A stretch of 64,000 bases of DNA from Oscarella lobularis (taxonomy: Eukaryota > Porifera > Homoscleromorpha > Homosclerophorida > Oscarellidae): the NCBI RefSeq assembly GCF_947507565.1, contig NC_089175.1:248001-312000 (forward strand). Direction: 5' to 3'. Both the position numbers and the translations under genes were made by a program. Shown piece by piece: positions 1-10,193 of this stretch (positions within the stretch are counted from its first letter, which is position 1; every line of letters begins with the position of its first letter). A model generated the notes under the pieces. That model made no database searches. It was not told the origin of the DNA and worked only from the letters and a program-made list of their open reading frames with translations.

Positions 1-30
1 ATACACACAGATGTCACTAATTAATTAATT

Positions 31-1931
31 TTAACCCAACGTCTTCGACACTTTTACAAGTTCATTATAAACCTTAAAAAAGACAATGAAAATGTGAAAA
101 TAATTTCATCCTGATTATACCTTTTTCATTTGTGGCCGATCAGAGCTGTCCATTTCCCCGCACCACGTACAACTTCTCTACCAAATAGGGTGGCCAGTCA
201 ACCCTTTGATCAAACCAGGCTCTTAGAGAGCCTCCTTCGTCACGCAAGCGCCGCGCATGAGACATCTAGAAAAACATTTAATTAATTCCTAGTCTACCGA
301 GCAGCGTTAACTTCCAACCAAGTCAGCAGAACCATGTTTATAAGGAGGGCGACCAGTAATTATTTCTAGTAGTACCTGCAAAAGAAATCATTGTTAATCA
401 CAGTTCAATTAGGCAAACGAACTCTTGACCACGCCGAATGCATAAACATCCACTTTCCACGACGTTTTTCCTTTTATTGCCTCCGGCGCCATATAGGGAA
501 GAGTCCCCAATGGAGGAGATACATTAAACGACTTGTCAAAATCCTCCTCGTCCACAAATAAAGACAAGCCAAAATCCCCTAACTTGGCCCCGTCGCTTTC
601 ATTTCGACCGAGAAAGATGTTCAGACTACCACATAGGTTTAGTAGAAAAACTCAAATACATAATTAATCTTTACGATTTGACGTCACGGTGCACCAAATT
701 GTGTTCAGTGTGAAGATACGATAGAGCACTAGCGACGTCCGTAACTGCTTTTAGACGACTAGCAAGTGAAATTGGATTCGGATTTTTCTATTATGTGAGA
801 ATGTGCCACAATGAATGAATAGAAATTGTGTGTATGTACCAAAGTGACAGCTCGCTTTAAATCACCTCCAGCCATATGTTCATACAATATACATGTACAA
901 AGAGTATCCCCATCCACGCTCTGCCCCAAAATTTTCACTATGTTGGAATGATAAACTCTAATGACACAAATAGTAATTTAATTGAAGGTTTTGATGGAAT
1001 TTTACTGTGAAAAAGTATGAACTTCTACTGGAAACTGACGTAGCATCAGACTCAGCCGTGAGCAGCTTGCTTCTCTTAACTGCAACCAGAAGCAATACAC
1101 TAATCATCAATTACCTACAGTGTGACTATCTCTACTAACAATTTTAAATTTCTTTACAGCCACCGTCGTTTCTTGTCCGTTCAAATTCATTTCTGCCTCA
1201 TAAACATCTCCAAACGTGCCTGATCCCAGTTTCTTGGCGTCACTGAAGTTATTAGTAGCTTTCATGACGTCATTGAAATCGAAAGCGGGCGGGTTTTGCG
1301 TTAGCTTCGTTTCCGATAATCGCAAAGGAACTTTCAAAGATTCTGAAGCATCATCGCTATTCTCTAATTGGCTCGAATTGTTAAATTCGGCCCATCGGTT
1401 CAATACTACGCAGTCAGCTGTACTATTAATTAAATTAATATAATGGATCTATTTCTTACATTGCTGACGTGCTTCATCACGTTTTGGGTCTTTCTCTTGA
1501 GACGCCTTACGGATTATTGGGTTTTCTTTACGATCCGATTCTCGCCGCCCCTTTGCTGGGCCTTTTCCTTTATCCCGTGATTTTGGAAATTTCTTAGGTT
1601 CCAATTTTCCAAAAACTGCGTTGATTATTAACCTAAACGAATAATTGATTTTCAACAGTTACGGATTAATTTTTTGTAAAACACAGTTACATGGTTTTCA
1701 AGTTCAAGGCTGTTCACTGCAGCGTAACTTTTTGCTTCACAATTCACAAGGTCTAATGCCAACAGATTGCAAGTCACAACACACTTATTGAAATAGCAAC
1801 ACACCCTCAAATGCAATCATCAAACCGGAGATAATATTTTCATTGACCTGAGCACACCATGGTGGTGAGAAAACCGATAGCAAGAGAAGACCACTATACC
1901 TTGTATATAGATTCAACTGCCTCACAGCCAT
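31..1931 (-). pseudogene. Kinase A: IRAK/Pelle-like membrane kinase copy, damaged
   Basis: The reading starts at an ATG at 1931 with a signal-peptide-like start (MAVRQLNLYTRYSGLLLLS). The kinase N-lobe exon lies at about 1140-1417 (glycine loop LGSGTFGDVYEA, lysine in TVAVKKFKI). Exons at about 850-960, 670-780 (VHRDVKS), 430-625 (GDFGLSLF, then LPYMAPEAIKG) and 300-390 follow, and the last exon stops at 31-33. It is a close duplicate of A' at 35202-37340. Compared with A' it lacks about 235 bp around 1620 that encode a transmembrane helix there. It also carries an 11-bp deletion near 168 that shifts the frame in the C-lobe, so the normal C-terminus is lost. Catalytic residues are intact, but the copy is probably non-functional as a receptor kinase. 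The family call is firm; pseudogene status rests on the A/A' comparison. Confidence 0.72.
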
Positions 1932-2346
1932 GGTTGAAAAATAACGCTTTATAGCGCATCAATTGATAATCATGCTAATTTTGCATTGGCGCTCAAAAAA
2001 ATGTAACAACACTACACATCTATACCCTTCTGATTTCGATTCCAGCACAAGAATAGAAACTAAAAGAAGAAATCATCAGAGCACGGTAAAATTTCGTGGC
2101 CTAACACTAAGTCCAACAGTGAATAAACAGACTACAATAGGTAGCGAAACTATATCTAAGATGCTGACTTCCTTACAGGTGCGCGAACATCGATGCGCAT
2201 TCCGCCTCTTCGACCGCAGCCTGTGACGACGAAGTAAGCGACATGAAGCGACTCCGTTTGACAACTAGACTACGCAGCACATACCTTTTTGGCGCCAAGC
2301 GCCTTCGTTTCTTGCGATATTCTCTGTAGAGGAAAAGGGATCCTTC

Positions 2347-2356
2347 CGCATGCGCA
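2347..2356. promoter_or_regulatory. NRF1-like palindromic site upstream of A
   Basis: The sequence CGCATGCGCA matches the core of the metazoan NRF1 palindrome. It lies about 415 bp upstream of the A start, and the same decamer occupies the equivalent position upstream of A' (37754-37763), so it was retained in both copies. The match is seen; binding is inference. Confidence 0.4.
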
Positions 2357-2960
2357 TTGCACGCGGCACGTGAGAGAATCAATGACAATGTCTATGGAAC
2401 GATTAAATCTACAGTAGGGTAAATAACTAGAGAATGATGGCCCGGTGTTCACCGTGTTGCCATCATGCAGAGCCTCCCACCGTTTACCGTACGAGAGTGC
2501 ATACCATAGTGTGACGTCATAATTTTTTATGTTGTCACATATTCACGTGGTCCTTACAGCCGTTAGCTACTACAGCTCACTCCTACCTACATACTGTAAA
2601 TACTTGCATGATTGCAATGTTTTCCTAATTAGGCGCTTTTCTGACGTAGTGTATTTGATAATGTGCTCTGTATTCTGTATTTGAGGAGGACCTATGCATG
2701 TGTACGGGTCATATTTCCTGTTACCCGTACACGCGTACATACCTACGCACATACGGCATGAGTGGATACTTTTGATTGTGACGTCAGAGCGTGACAATCA
2801 AAACTGTCGTTTCGGTTTCTCAGGGCATTTATAAAACGGAAAATAGCACAGATCAATTGGAAATAAGGGTTTCTAAGCATTTTTTCCGTTTATGAAAGAA
2901 AAAACGCTTTATTCGCGTCGTAAATCGCCTTTTTTGGGGCACCGTTTAGGGCCCTATGTC

Positions 2961-2970
2961 GCGCATGCGC
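2961..2970. promoter_or_regulatory. NRF1-like palindromic site GCGCATGCGC
   Basis: A perfect 10-bp palindrome of the NRF1 type lies in the A-B intergenic region. No minus-strand start lies immediately downstream that it clearly serves, so it may belong to a duplicated promoter fragment or to an unseen gene. Confidence 0.3.
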
Positions 2971-3020
2971 TGTACGAAAAAACGGGGTTTTAATTTACGT
3001 CACAATGCCGAGCGTTACGA

Positions 3021-3059
<39 letters not shown>
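3021..3059. repeat. (ACAG)n microsatellite
   Basis: About ten uninterrupted ACAG units, read directly from the sequence. Confidence 0.97.
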
Positions 3060-3181
3060 CTTCCGGCCCTAAGATCACGTTTGAGAGAGCCTCCCTCCTT
3101 CGTTATACGGGCTCCACCCGTACAACTGCGGTGGTCGGCTCCATAAATAAATAGTTTGTTCATTTGTGAGGATTCAAGAAT

Positions 3182-4190
3182 TTATTTTATCCCAGCTTTG
3201 ATGTTCAGCTGGTTCAGATCAAGAAGCAATGAGGACACTCCCGGTCTTTGACGGTAGTTGTCTTCGGTGGCTCGTTTTGCAATTGTCAACAGTTCTAGGC
3301 CATAAAGCTCATTTTTCGTTTTTGGCCATTTTGCTTTTGGGTCGAGCATTTTGGTTAAATCTATGCCTTGGGACTCGATGGCATCTACATACGATTTTAG
3401 ATCTTGCTTCTTTTTGCTTGAGTATGGAGGCAAACCAGTACTCAACTCGTACAGTATCATACCAAAACCGTACACATCTCCCAACGGCGTTATTATTTTA
3501 TGAAAGACCTCAGGCCCCATATACGGACGTGTACCGGCCAACCGAGGGCCCAGTGGAGTCCGCTTCTCCATCCGCGTTTCCTACTATGGCAAGCCCGAAG
3601 TCGCTTAGTTTGGCTTGAAACGTTGACGACAATAAGACGTTGGACGACTTGACGTCTCTGTGTATGACGGGAAGCCTGTATTTATTATGAAGGAAGTCGA
3701 GTCCGGAAGCAATATCGGCACTGACGGTCAAACGAGTTTGCCAACGCAGAGGCGGCGTATTATCCTAATAAATTGCATTAGCATTTTTGTTCATTATTTC
3801 ATTTAATTCTTACTCGGCAATCAAGCCTGTGCGATAGAGCTCCATTAGGCATAAACTCGTAAATGAGACAGAGCTCTGGCCCATCTGACGAGAAGCCTAC
3901 GAGGCCGATGATGTTCTTGTAGCAGTATCGCGTCAGGATATTCATTTCTACTCCAAACTGCTTTCGACTCAGTTCAATTTGAGCTGGATTCAGATGCAGA
4001 TGCAGCATGGCAAAATAACTCTTTAGTTTGCCAAGTTTGTTCTCTGGACGACTTATTTGTTTCCTGAATAACATGGCCACAGTGACCTCCACCATTATTA
4101 ACCATATTATTGTTTATCTTCAAATCAAACCGGTGCACGTCATTTTTATTTTGCACAAGCTTTTCTTTCAATTTAGGTAGTAGTAGTGAC
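3182..4190 (-). pseudogene. Kinase B: truncated, frameshifted B-type kinase fused to an E'-type 5' fragment
   Basis: Two pieces are joined near 4010. From 4010 down to the stop at 3182-3184 is a B-type kinase without its glycine loop and lysine: part of the N-lobe (DGPELCLIYEFMPNG), a normal intron at about 3735-3815, then [19 protein letters not shown] and the C-lobe ending LNIKAGIK. From 4010 to 4190 the sequence instead matches the N-terminal exon of E' (VHRFDLKINNNMVNNGGGH). Compared with B', there is a 4-bp insertion near 3535-3545, between SDFGLA and RPYMGPE, that breaks the frame in the activation segment. The intron that B' has after KKKQDL is missing here with exact joining of the exons. 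With no ATP-binding site and a frameshift it is best called a pseudogene. Confidence 0.8.
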
Positions 4191-4287
4191 GGTAGTTTAG
4201 GTAGCTCTAAATAAGCGTCACTGCTGTTACGCAGACTCTGGGTCGCACACGTACGATAGACAGAGTTATTCTATGTCCAAATAAATT

Positions 4288-6017
4288 TTACGCACTCAAC
4301 TGAAAGTACTCACATTGAAGTTCTTTCAGCTCCACCAAAACCTGGTCAAGTTATACATAAAGTAAAACAAACTACAGTAGCTGTTTCACTCACTTCATGA
4401 ACGTCAGGCCTCCGACGACTGTCCCAGCTGGTGCAGCGCTTTGCCAAGTCAAACACTTTTTGTGCAAGCATACCAAACTTTGACCAATTACAACGAGGAT
4501 CTAACATTCCAAGAGCGTCATATCCCTGCCTTTCCAAATCCTGAATGTAGGTTGCCTAGAAGAAAACAGCCTCACGTTGTAGTATCGCAATGCTATACGC
4601 ATTACCAAATCAGTCTTCTTGGCAGGAGAATACGGCCTCAAGCCAGTCAGCAATTCGTACATAATCTAGAGTAGTTCCCATTATTATCACAAAAAAATAC
4701 CATATTCAGAAATATACCATGCCCAGCGGGAAAATGTCTGTTTTTCTTGAAAAAATGCCCTTTGTTGCTTCAGGCGGCATGTAACACCTCGTACCAGCAA
4801 TTGTAGACCCTGACATAACAATCCTTTCCTCGTCTTCACATATAGAACAAGCTAGACCAAAGTCCATAATACGAGCTAAATTATCCGATCCAAGCATGAC
4901 GTTGGAACTAATAGTGGGTGAATCAATAAACCAATCCGTAATCTGATCTCTCGTCACATTACCTTTTGAGGTCCCGATGAATAAGCGGAGCTCTCGACTC
5001 CGTCTGAATGTGCAATATGCCTTGCACAATATCAATCATAATTTCTACACGACGTTTGGCACAAAGAACTTCTTTTGATCTCTACAAGAACCAAAATTAA
5101 AATATATTGCCTCGATAGAGAAACCAAGAGAACCTTTGATAAATTTTTAGCTAGAGTCCCACCATCAACATATTGAAAGATAAGACACAGCTCTGGTCCA
5201 TCGCAGCTGTATCCGAGAAGTTTGGCAAGATTAGGATGCGGAGGACAACTATACAGACTGAATAAAGAAATCATTTGCAAGTGATTAGCATACCTAAGAA
5301 GTGATGCCATTTCTGAATGAAACTGCTTTCGCACCCAAGAAGACGGTCGATTTGTTTCTTTTGCCCTTTTTAGTCTTTTCACGGCAACCTGCTGGTCGTT
5401 CCATTTACCCAGATGAACCGAAGCGAATCCGCCTCGCCCGATTTCCTTCTCGAAATTATTCGTCATGTGTTTCACGGAGTTGTAGGGCACATCGACAACT
5501 TTGGGCGAGTTGTCAACCTTGTCACGAAATTAGGACCGTGCATAGACTAGACTGTCTGCCACCGTACCACAGAAGAGCTCGTTGGTGATGGCGAGTTAGC
5601 TGTGTTCACATTCGCTTCAGCCGAGGCCGATTCTATCCGGGATGGTGGCAGGATGCACTGACAGTGACCGCCTTCGTCGAAGGGGGAAAAGGGTTGCTTT
5701 CCAATCTTAACTAGCTCTTTATTCTCTATCGGAGACGTTTTCTACCACCGAGTAGGCAATACAGATACTGTGAAGAACGACGGGCTGCGTCATCTCACCG
5801 TTTTATAGAGCGCCTCGGGCAAAACGGAGAAAATCTTCGGGGGGCGCTTTTTCTGTACGTCTACTAGGCAATCGGCGGTATTTTTGACATCTATGCCTCT
5901 TCCTTCGTAGGCTTCTCTCAAATAAGCCTTCGGGATCGTGTTCATTCGGTCTTGTACAGACGATTGGACAGGAAAAACGCACTGCGTAAACTTAGCGTGC
6001 GTTAGTGGAGAACATTC
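4288..6017 (-). CDS. Kinase C: TKL/IRAK-like kinase, 5' end incomplete
   Basis: The kinase domain runs from EIGRGGFASVHLGKW with VAVKRL (exon at about 5290-5520), through HPNLAKLLGYSCDGPELCL (5130-5260) and LIHRDLK (ends near 4965), to SSNVMLG, MDFGLACS and YMPPEA (4730-4915). Exons at 4620-4680 and 4390-4555 and a last exon ending QLSA at 4288 follow. HRD and DFG are both present; HRD is split from SSNVML by an intron. A juxtamembrane exon (ESASAEANV, ANSPSPTSSSV) joins in phase to VDNSPKVVDVPYNSV. An upstream exon at about 5800-6017 matches the segment that precedes the transmembrane helix of C', but the helix itself is not recognisable here. The first exon was not found. C is a near copy of C' and may be expressed without a membrane anchor or be decaying. 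Confidence 0.65.
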
Positions 6018-6247
6018 CTGTGTTGAAAAACTATTAAAGATTGAGATTTTATTGATATACGTAAATACGTACAACTAAGCTCTCATAGCTGCGCAGCTGT
6101 CTGTAAAAAATTGCAAAGTCATCAATCAGTGACCAAGCCACAAGACATTCAGGTATAAAATCACGTTGTATTTGTAGGTAATTTTCTCTTGTGGGTGACG
6201 TAAATTACTTTCCTCATTGGCATACGTAATATCACACAAGCTCACAT

Positions 6248-7325
6248 TCAGAGACGCTGTTCAGAAGAATCCAAGCCGTCAGCTAAGCTTTTAATGTTGT
6301 CGTGAACCTAAAACACGCAACCTTAATTAAACGCGTAACAACGATGTAGAAAAATCCAACCTCATCCATTAGAGGTCTTTTTTTGCTGTTTTTGTCAGTG
6401 CATATCTTGGCAAGTGCAGTTAGTCTTCGGGCCTCAGCATGGGGCCATGGTACTCGAGGATCAAACATAATATTCACATCTTCTTCTTTTTCCTCTACTT
6501 CAAGCATATAATTGACCTGTAAAACAATTGAAAAACGGACCACGTTTATTTAATTAATTAATACTAATTTACAATTACCAAATCTACTTTCTTGCTATAA
6601 CTATATGGAGGAAGCCCGGTCACAATTTCATACAGGACCTGTATCCAATTGACTATATAATAACTGTTATTCACACGCATGGAGTCCTTACCACACCAAA
6701 CGCATAAACGTCTGATCTTGGAGATGCTTTGCTAAGATATGCTTCCGGCGCCATGTAACTTTTCGTTCCAACGGATAACGTCACAGAAAATGATTCCATT
6801 TGATTACGACCCTCTTCAAAAATAGTCGCTAGGCCGAAGTCGTCCAGCTTAGCATTGTCGTCTTCACCAAGCAACACATTTCCGCTGCAGGTACATATCA
6901 ACACATGTAAAGGAGGCCGTGCTGTTTATCACCTTTTTACATCACGGTGCAGTAGTCCAGGAGTGAGAGAGTGCAAATACTTGAGAGCACTTGCAATTTG
7001 ACTAGAAATGCGTATACGGCTTGATACACTTGGCACACTTGACTTTCCTAAAGCAACATCATGAAAAAAATTATAGATAGAAAACTATCTGTAGAACATA
7101 CCTTGGCTAATGCTTTTCTCAGAGTCCTTCCGTGTACGTATTCATAGAGCAGACAAAGCTGAGGACCATCAACTGACAAGCCCATCAGTTTCACAATATT
7201 CTCATGAGTAACCCTATGATCAGCATTGAATAGTTAAATGTCTTGGCTAGTCACGTGCAACATACAAATACAGATATAATCAATAGCGTTTAGCATGCTA
7301 GACTTTCAACTTCCTAATTCCTACC
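6248..7325 (-). pseudogene. Kinase D: 5'-truncated E-family kinase
   Basis: This copy has the E-family exons from ENIVKLMGLSVDGPQLCL (about 7100-7210) through LLHRDVK (6930-7050), SGNVLLG and DDFGLATIF with SYMAPEAY (6700-6890), VTGLPPYSYSKK (6580-6640) and DPRVPWPHAEARRL (6380-6530). The terminal exon is VHDNIKSLADGLDSSEQRL with its stop at 6248-6250. Homology to E'' ends abruptly at about 7325, before the exon carrying the alpha-C region, so glycine loop and lysine exons are gone. The sequence beyond is a C-type fragment. It shows the original, unfused terminal exon of the E family, which helps to interpret E and E''. Confidence 0.78.
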
Positions 7326-7590
7326 GTGTGATGATCGACTCCACGGGCTTCGGCAATTCTCGTGCACATCCAGCTTCAAGTTGTTTGCCCGCCGTTTTTG
7401 GTGATGGCGAGTTAGCTATGCTCACATCTATGCTCACATTCGCTTCAGCCGAGGCCGATTCTATCCGGGATGGTGGCGAGATCAGGCACTGATTGCCTCC
7501 GAAGAAGGGAAAAAAGGGATGCTTTCCAATCTTAACTAGCTCTTTACACTCTAACGACGTTTCCTACCACCGAGTAGGCAATACAGAAGA
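7326..7590 (-). pseudogene. C-type 5' fragment (juxtamembrane and transmembrane-exon remnant)
   Basis: Closely matches C' at about 31853-32100: the stretch encoding the juxtamembrane exon of C', then the remnant of the exon coding the C' membrane helix. It begins exactly where D loses homology and ends where the 3' part of E begins near 7590. It has no kinase domain and is probably a by-product of the duplication that placed D next to E. Confidence 0.7.
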
Positions 7591-7741
7591 AAGTAATTTG
7601 CCACACATGATATCACACAAGCCCAGAGATCTGCTATTCAGAAGAATCCAAGCCGCCAGCTAAGCTTTTAATGTCGTCATAAATCTAAAACACGCATCCT
7701 CGTACATAAAGCAACAGCGTGAAAAAATGCAACCTTATCCA

Positions 7742-9947
7742 TTAGAGGTCTTCTTTTCTACCAGAAGACTTATGCCGCCTTTTATCTTTATCATCTTTAT
7801 CATCCGAGTCATCATCTGAATCGTGATGGTCCGGTGCCCCAGCAGCTGCAGTGCGCAAAGGAGGTGACTTGTCATTGTTATCATGGCTAAATTTAGCAAC
7901 CGACATTTTAATGATGTTGTGAACCTAAAACACGCATCCTTGAACGCGTAACAACGACGTAGAAAAATCCAACCTCATCCATTAGAGGTCTTCTTTTGCT
8001 GTTTTTGTCGGTACATATCTTGGCAAGTGCAGTTAGTTCTCGAGCCTCAGCATGAGGCCATGGTACTCGAGGATCAAACATGATATTTACATCCTCCTCT
8101 TTTTCCTCTACTTCAAGCATATAATTGACCTGTAAAACAATTGAAAAACGAACCACGTTTATTTAATTAATTAGTACTAATTTATTTAATTAATTAATAC
8201 TAATTTACAATTACCAAATCTATTTTCTTGCTATTACTATATGGAGGAAGCCCGGTCACAATTTCATACAGAACCTGTACCCAATTGACTATATAATACT
8301 GTTATTCACACGCATGGAGTCCTTACCACACCAAATGCATAAACGTCTGTTCTTTGAGATGCTTTGCCAAGAAATGTTTCTGGCGCCATATAGCTTCTCG
8401 TTCCAACGGATAACGTCACAGAAAATGATTCCATTGGATTACGACCCTCTTCAGTGATAGTCGCTAGGCCAAAGTCTGCCAGCTTAGCATTGTCGTCTTC
8501 ACCGAGCAACACATTTCCGCTGCAGGAACATATCAACACATGCAAAGGAGGCTGCGCTGTTTGTCACCTTTTTACATCACGGTGCAGTAGCCCAGGAGTG
8601 AGAGAGTGCGTACTTGAGAGCACTTGCAATTTGACTTGAAATGCGTAGACGGCTTGATACGCTAGGCACACTTTGACTTTCCTAAAGCAACATCATAAAA
8701 AATTATAGATACAGTAGAAAAATATCTGCAGAGCCATACCTTGGCTAATGCTTTTCTCAGAGTCCTTCCGTGTACGTATTCATAGAGCAGACAAAGCTGA
8801 GGACCATCAACTGACAAGCCCATCAGTTTTACAATATTCTCATGATTAACCCTATGATCAGCATTGAATAGTTAAATGTCTTGGCTAGTCACGTGCAACA
8901 TATAAATACGGATATCAAGAGCGTTTAGAGAAACACTTTTAACTTTTAGTTCCTACCGTATGAGAGATGAAATCTCAGTCGGAAATTGCTTCTTGTTCAA
9001 TTGCATTCGAGATGGTTTATCATTTTTGGGCTAATAGAGATATGGTATCATTAGATTGATATTAATCATCTGAGACGCAAATAAAATACCGGTTTGAATC
9101 GTTTGACAGCAATTTTAGTTTCTCTGCCTCCTACTTCCAAATCTGCCAGAAAGACGTCACCAAAGCTTCCAGAACCAATTAGAAGTTTTAAATCAAAATC
9201 TTTAGTAGCTAGAGCCAGTTCTTCAAATTTGGCTATAGTGACAAGGTCCACTGTGCTATCCTCCGTCTGAGCAAGACAATCAGCACTTGCTGACAACAAT
9301 TCGCTAAAAGTTTCAATAAACTTTTCCCATTCTGGAATAAAGCTATTTTGGTTCAATGATGTTTCCGTTTGGCCACTTTGAGAATCACACGTCCTATCAA
9401 CTTCATCTAAGTCTTCCGTGCCTTTCATGTTCTCTTTATTTGCGGAAGTACATAAAACAAAGGTGAATTTCTTTAAAATGCCCTTTTTTAATAATTTTTC
9501 AATAATATCGTAGATTGCTTTCCAGATATCGAGAAATTGCAAATCATTGAGGTCGTGAATAAAATCCTCGAAAATAGACGGGTAACGAAAGCACATACGC
9601 CTAAAATAAATTTTCACGTGATCAGAAACAAACATACGCCAAGTTTTGCCCAAACCTCAAACCTATCTTTAGAGACTTTCTCCAGTCCCTTGTAAAACTC
9701 GTTCAGAAAATTATACTTTGCTTTCAACGTTTTTGCATTAAAATTAGGGTGTAATACAGATTCGAGGAAGTTAGCCATCTGTTTTCTGCTCTTGTCATAT
9801 AGAGGCATTGCAGTTTTATCGTTGGTTGACTCATAAATTGACCCATACACTAAGAGCTTGCTTTGCGCTATTTCCATATCTTTTCTTAGATTCGGTACTC
9901 TTCCAGTAACCACTTTGAAATCTTTGAGATTCACGTAGATTGTCCTG
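7742..9947 (-). pseudogene. Kinase E: E-family kinase with frameshifts
   Basis: The N-terminal exons (9614-9947 and 9066-9640) encode an unrecognised region shared with E' (FLDIWKAIYDIIEKLLKKG), leading to FEELALATKDF and LIGSGSFGDVFLA with IAVKRFKPV. Later exons match D, E' and E''. In the exon at about 8575-8680 a 2-bp deletion near 8609-8611 (against D, E' and E'') shifts the frame just before LLHRDVK, so the catalytic loop is lost. The junction of the first two N-terminal exons is also out of phase in any splice I could find. After the kinase there is a stub of a G'-type linker (AAAGAPDHHDSDD) that runs into a stop at 7742-7744, as in E''. I call it a pseudogene. Confidence 0.75.
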
Positions 9948-9972
9948 CAAGACGCTCAAGCTGGATTCCTAC

Positions 9973-10074
9973 CGCTACGCGATCTTCGAAAGGCAGAGAA
10001 GGGTCACGAAAAGGATAGTCAGCCTCGGAAACGCCAACAATCGCAAGGCAAATAACAAAGAAAGCAGCCACCAT
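9973..10074 (-). pseudogene. Orphan first exon of a GH3-family gene
   Basis: ATG at 10074 opens a secretory signal (MVAAFFVICLAIVGVSEA) followed by DYPFRDPSLPFEDRVA and a splice donor. This parallels exon 1 of the complete GH3 gene at 13402-13500 (signal peptide, then [17 protein letters not shown]). No second GH3 exon follows; sequence of the E N-terminus starts within about 40 bp. It is the remnant of a second GH3 paralogue cut off by rearrangement. Splicing into E would be out of frame with the acceptor I can see. Confidence 0.75.
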
Positions 10075-10193
10075 CGTTCCCATTCAAACCTGAGCTCCCG
10101 TACAAGATACGTCGCGTGCTGCATGGTCCATAAAAAAAGTAGTAAAAAACGCAGCAAAAAAGAAACTGAAAAAAAGCAATGCAATACTTGAAA

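Larger units (their letters stand above)
1932..3181. other. Intergenic region between A and B
   Basis: I see no convincing exon here. The stretch next to A (to about 2260) is a diverged duplicate of the region upstream of A' (about 37400-37640), so it is likely the promoter side of A. It holds an NRF1-like palindrome at 2347-2356, CRE-like TGACGTCA octamers at 2514-2521 and 2779-2786, a second NRF1-like palindrome at 2961-2970 and a tetranucleotide microsatellite at 3021-3059. The segment around 3065-3100 recurs inverted near 45757-45785. Confidence 0.6.

Noticed and set aside
4706-5035. Kinases C and C' seemed to lack HRD (reading DWFIDSPTISSNVML), suggesting a pseudokinase pair
   Set aside because: The open frame runs through a short intron. 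With the GTAATG donor and the CACTATTAG acceptor used, both genes read LIHRDLK followed by SSNVMLG, so the catalytic Asp is present.
5490-5600. Apparent stop (TAA) and frameshift between the C juxtamembrane region and kinase
   Set aside because: The stop lies in a predicted intron (from GTACGGTGG to TGACAAG). The same splice keeps phase in C', so this is not evidence of decay.
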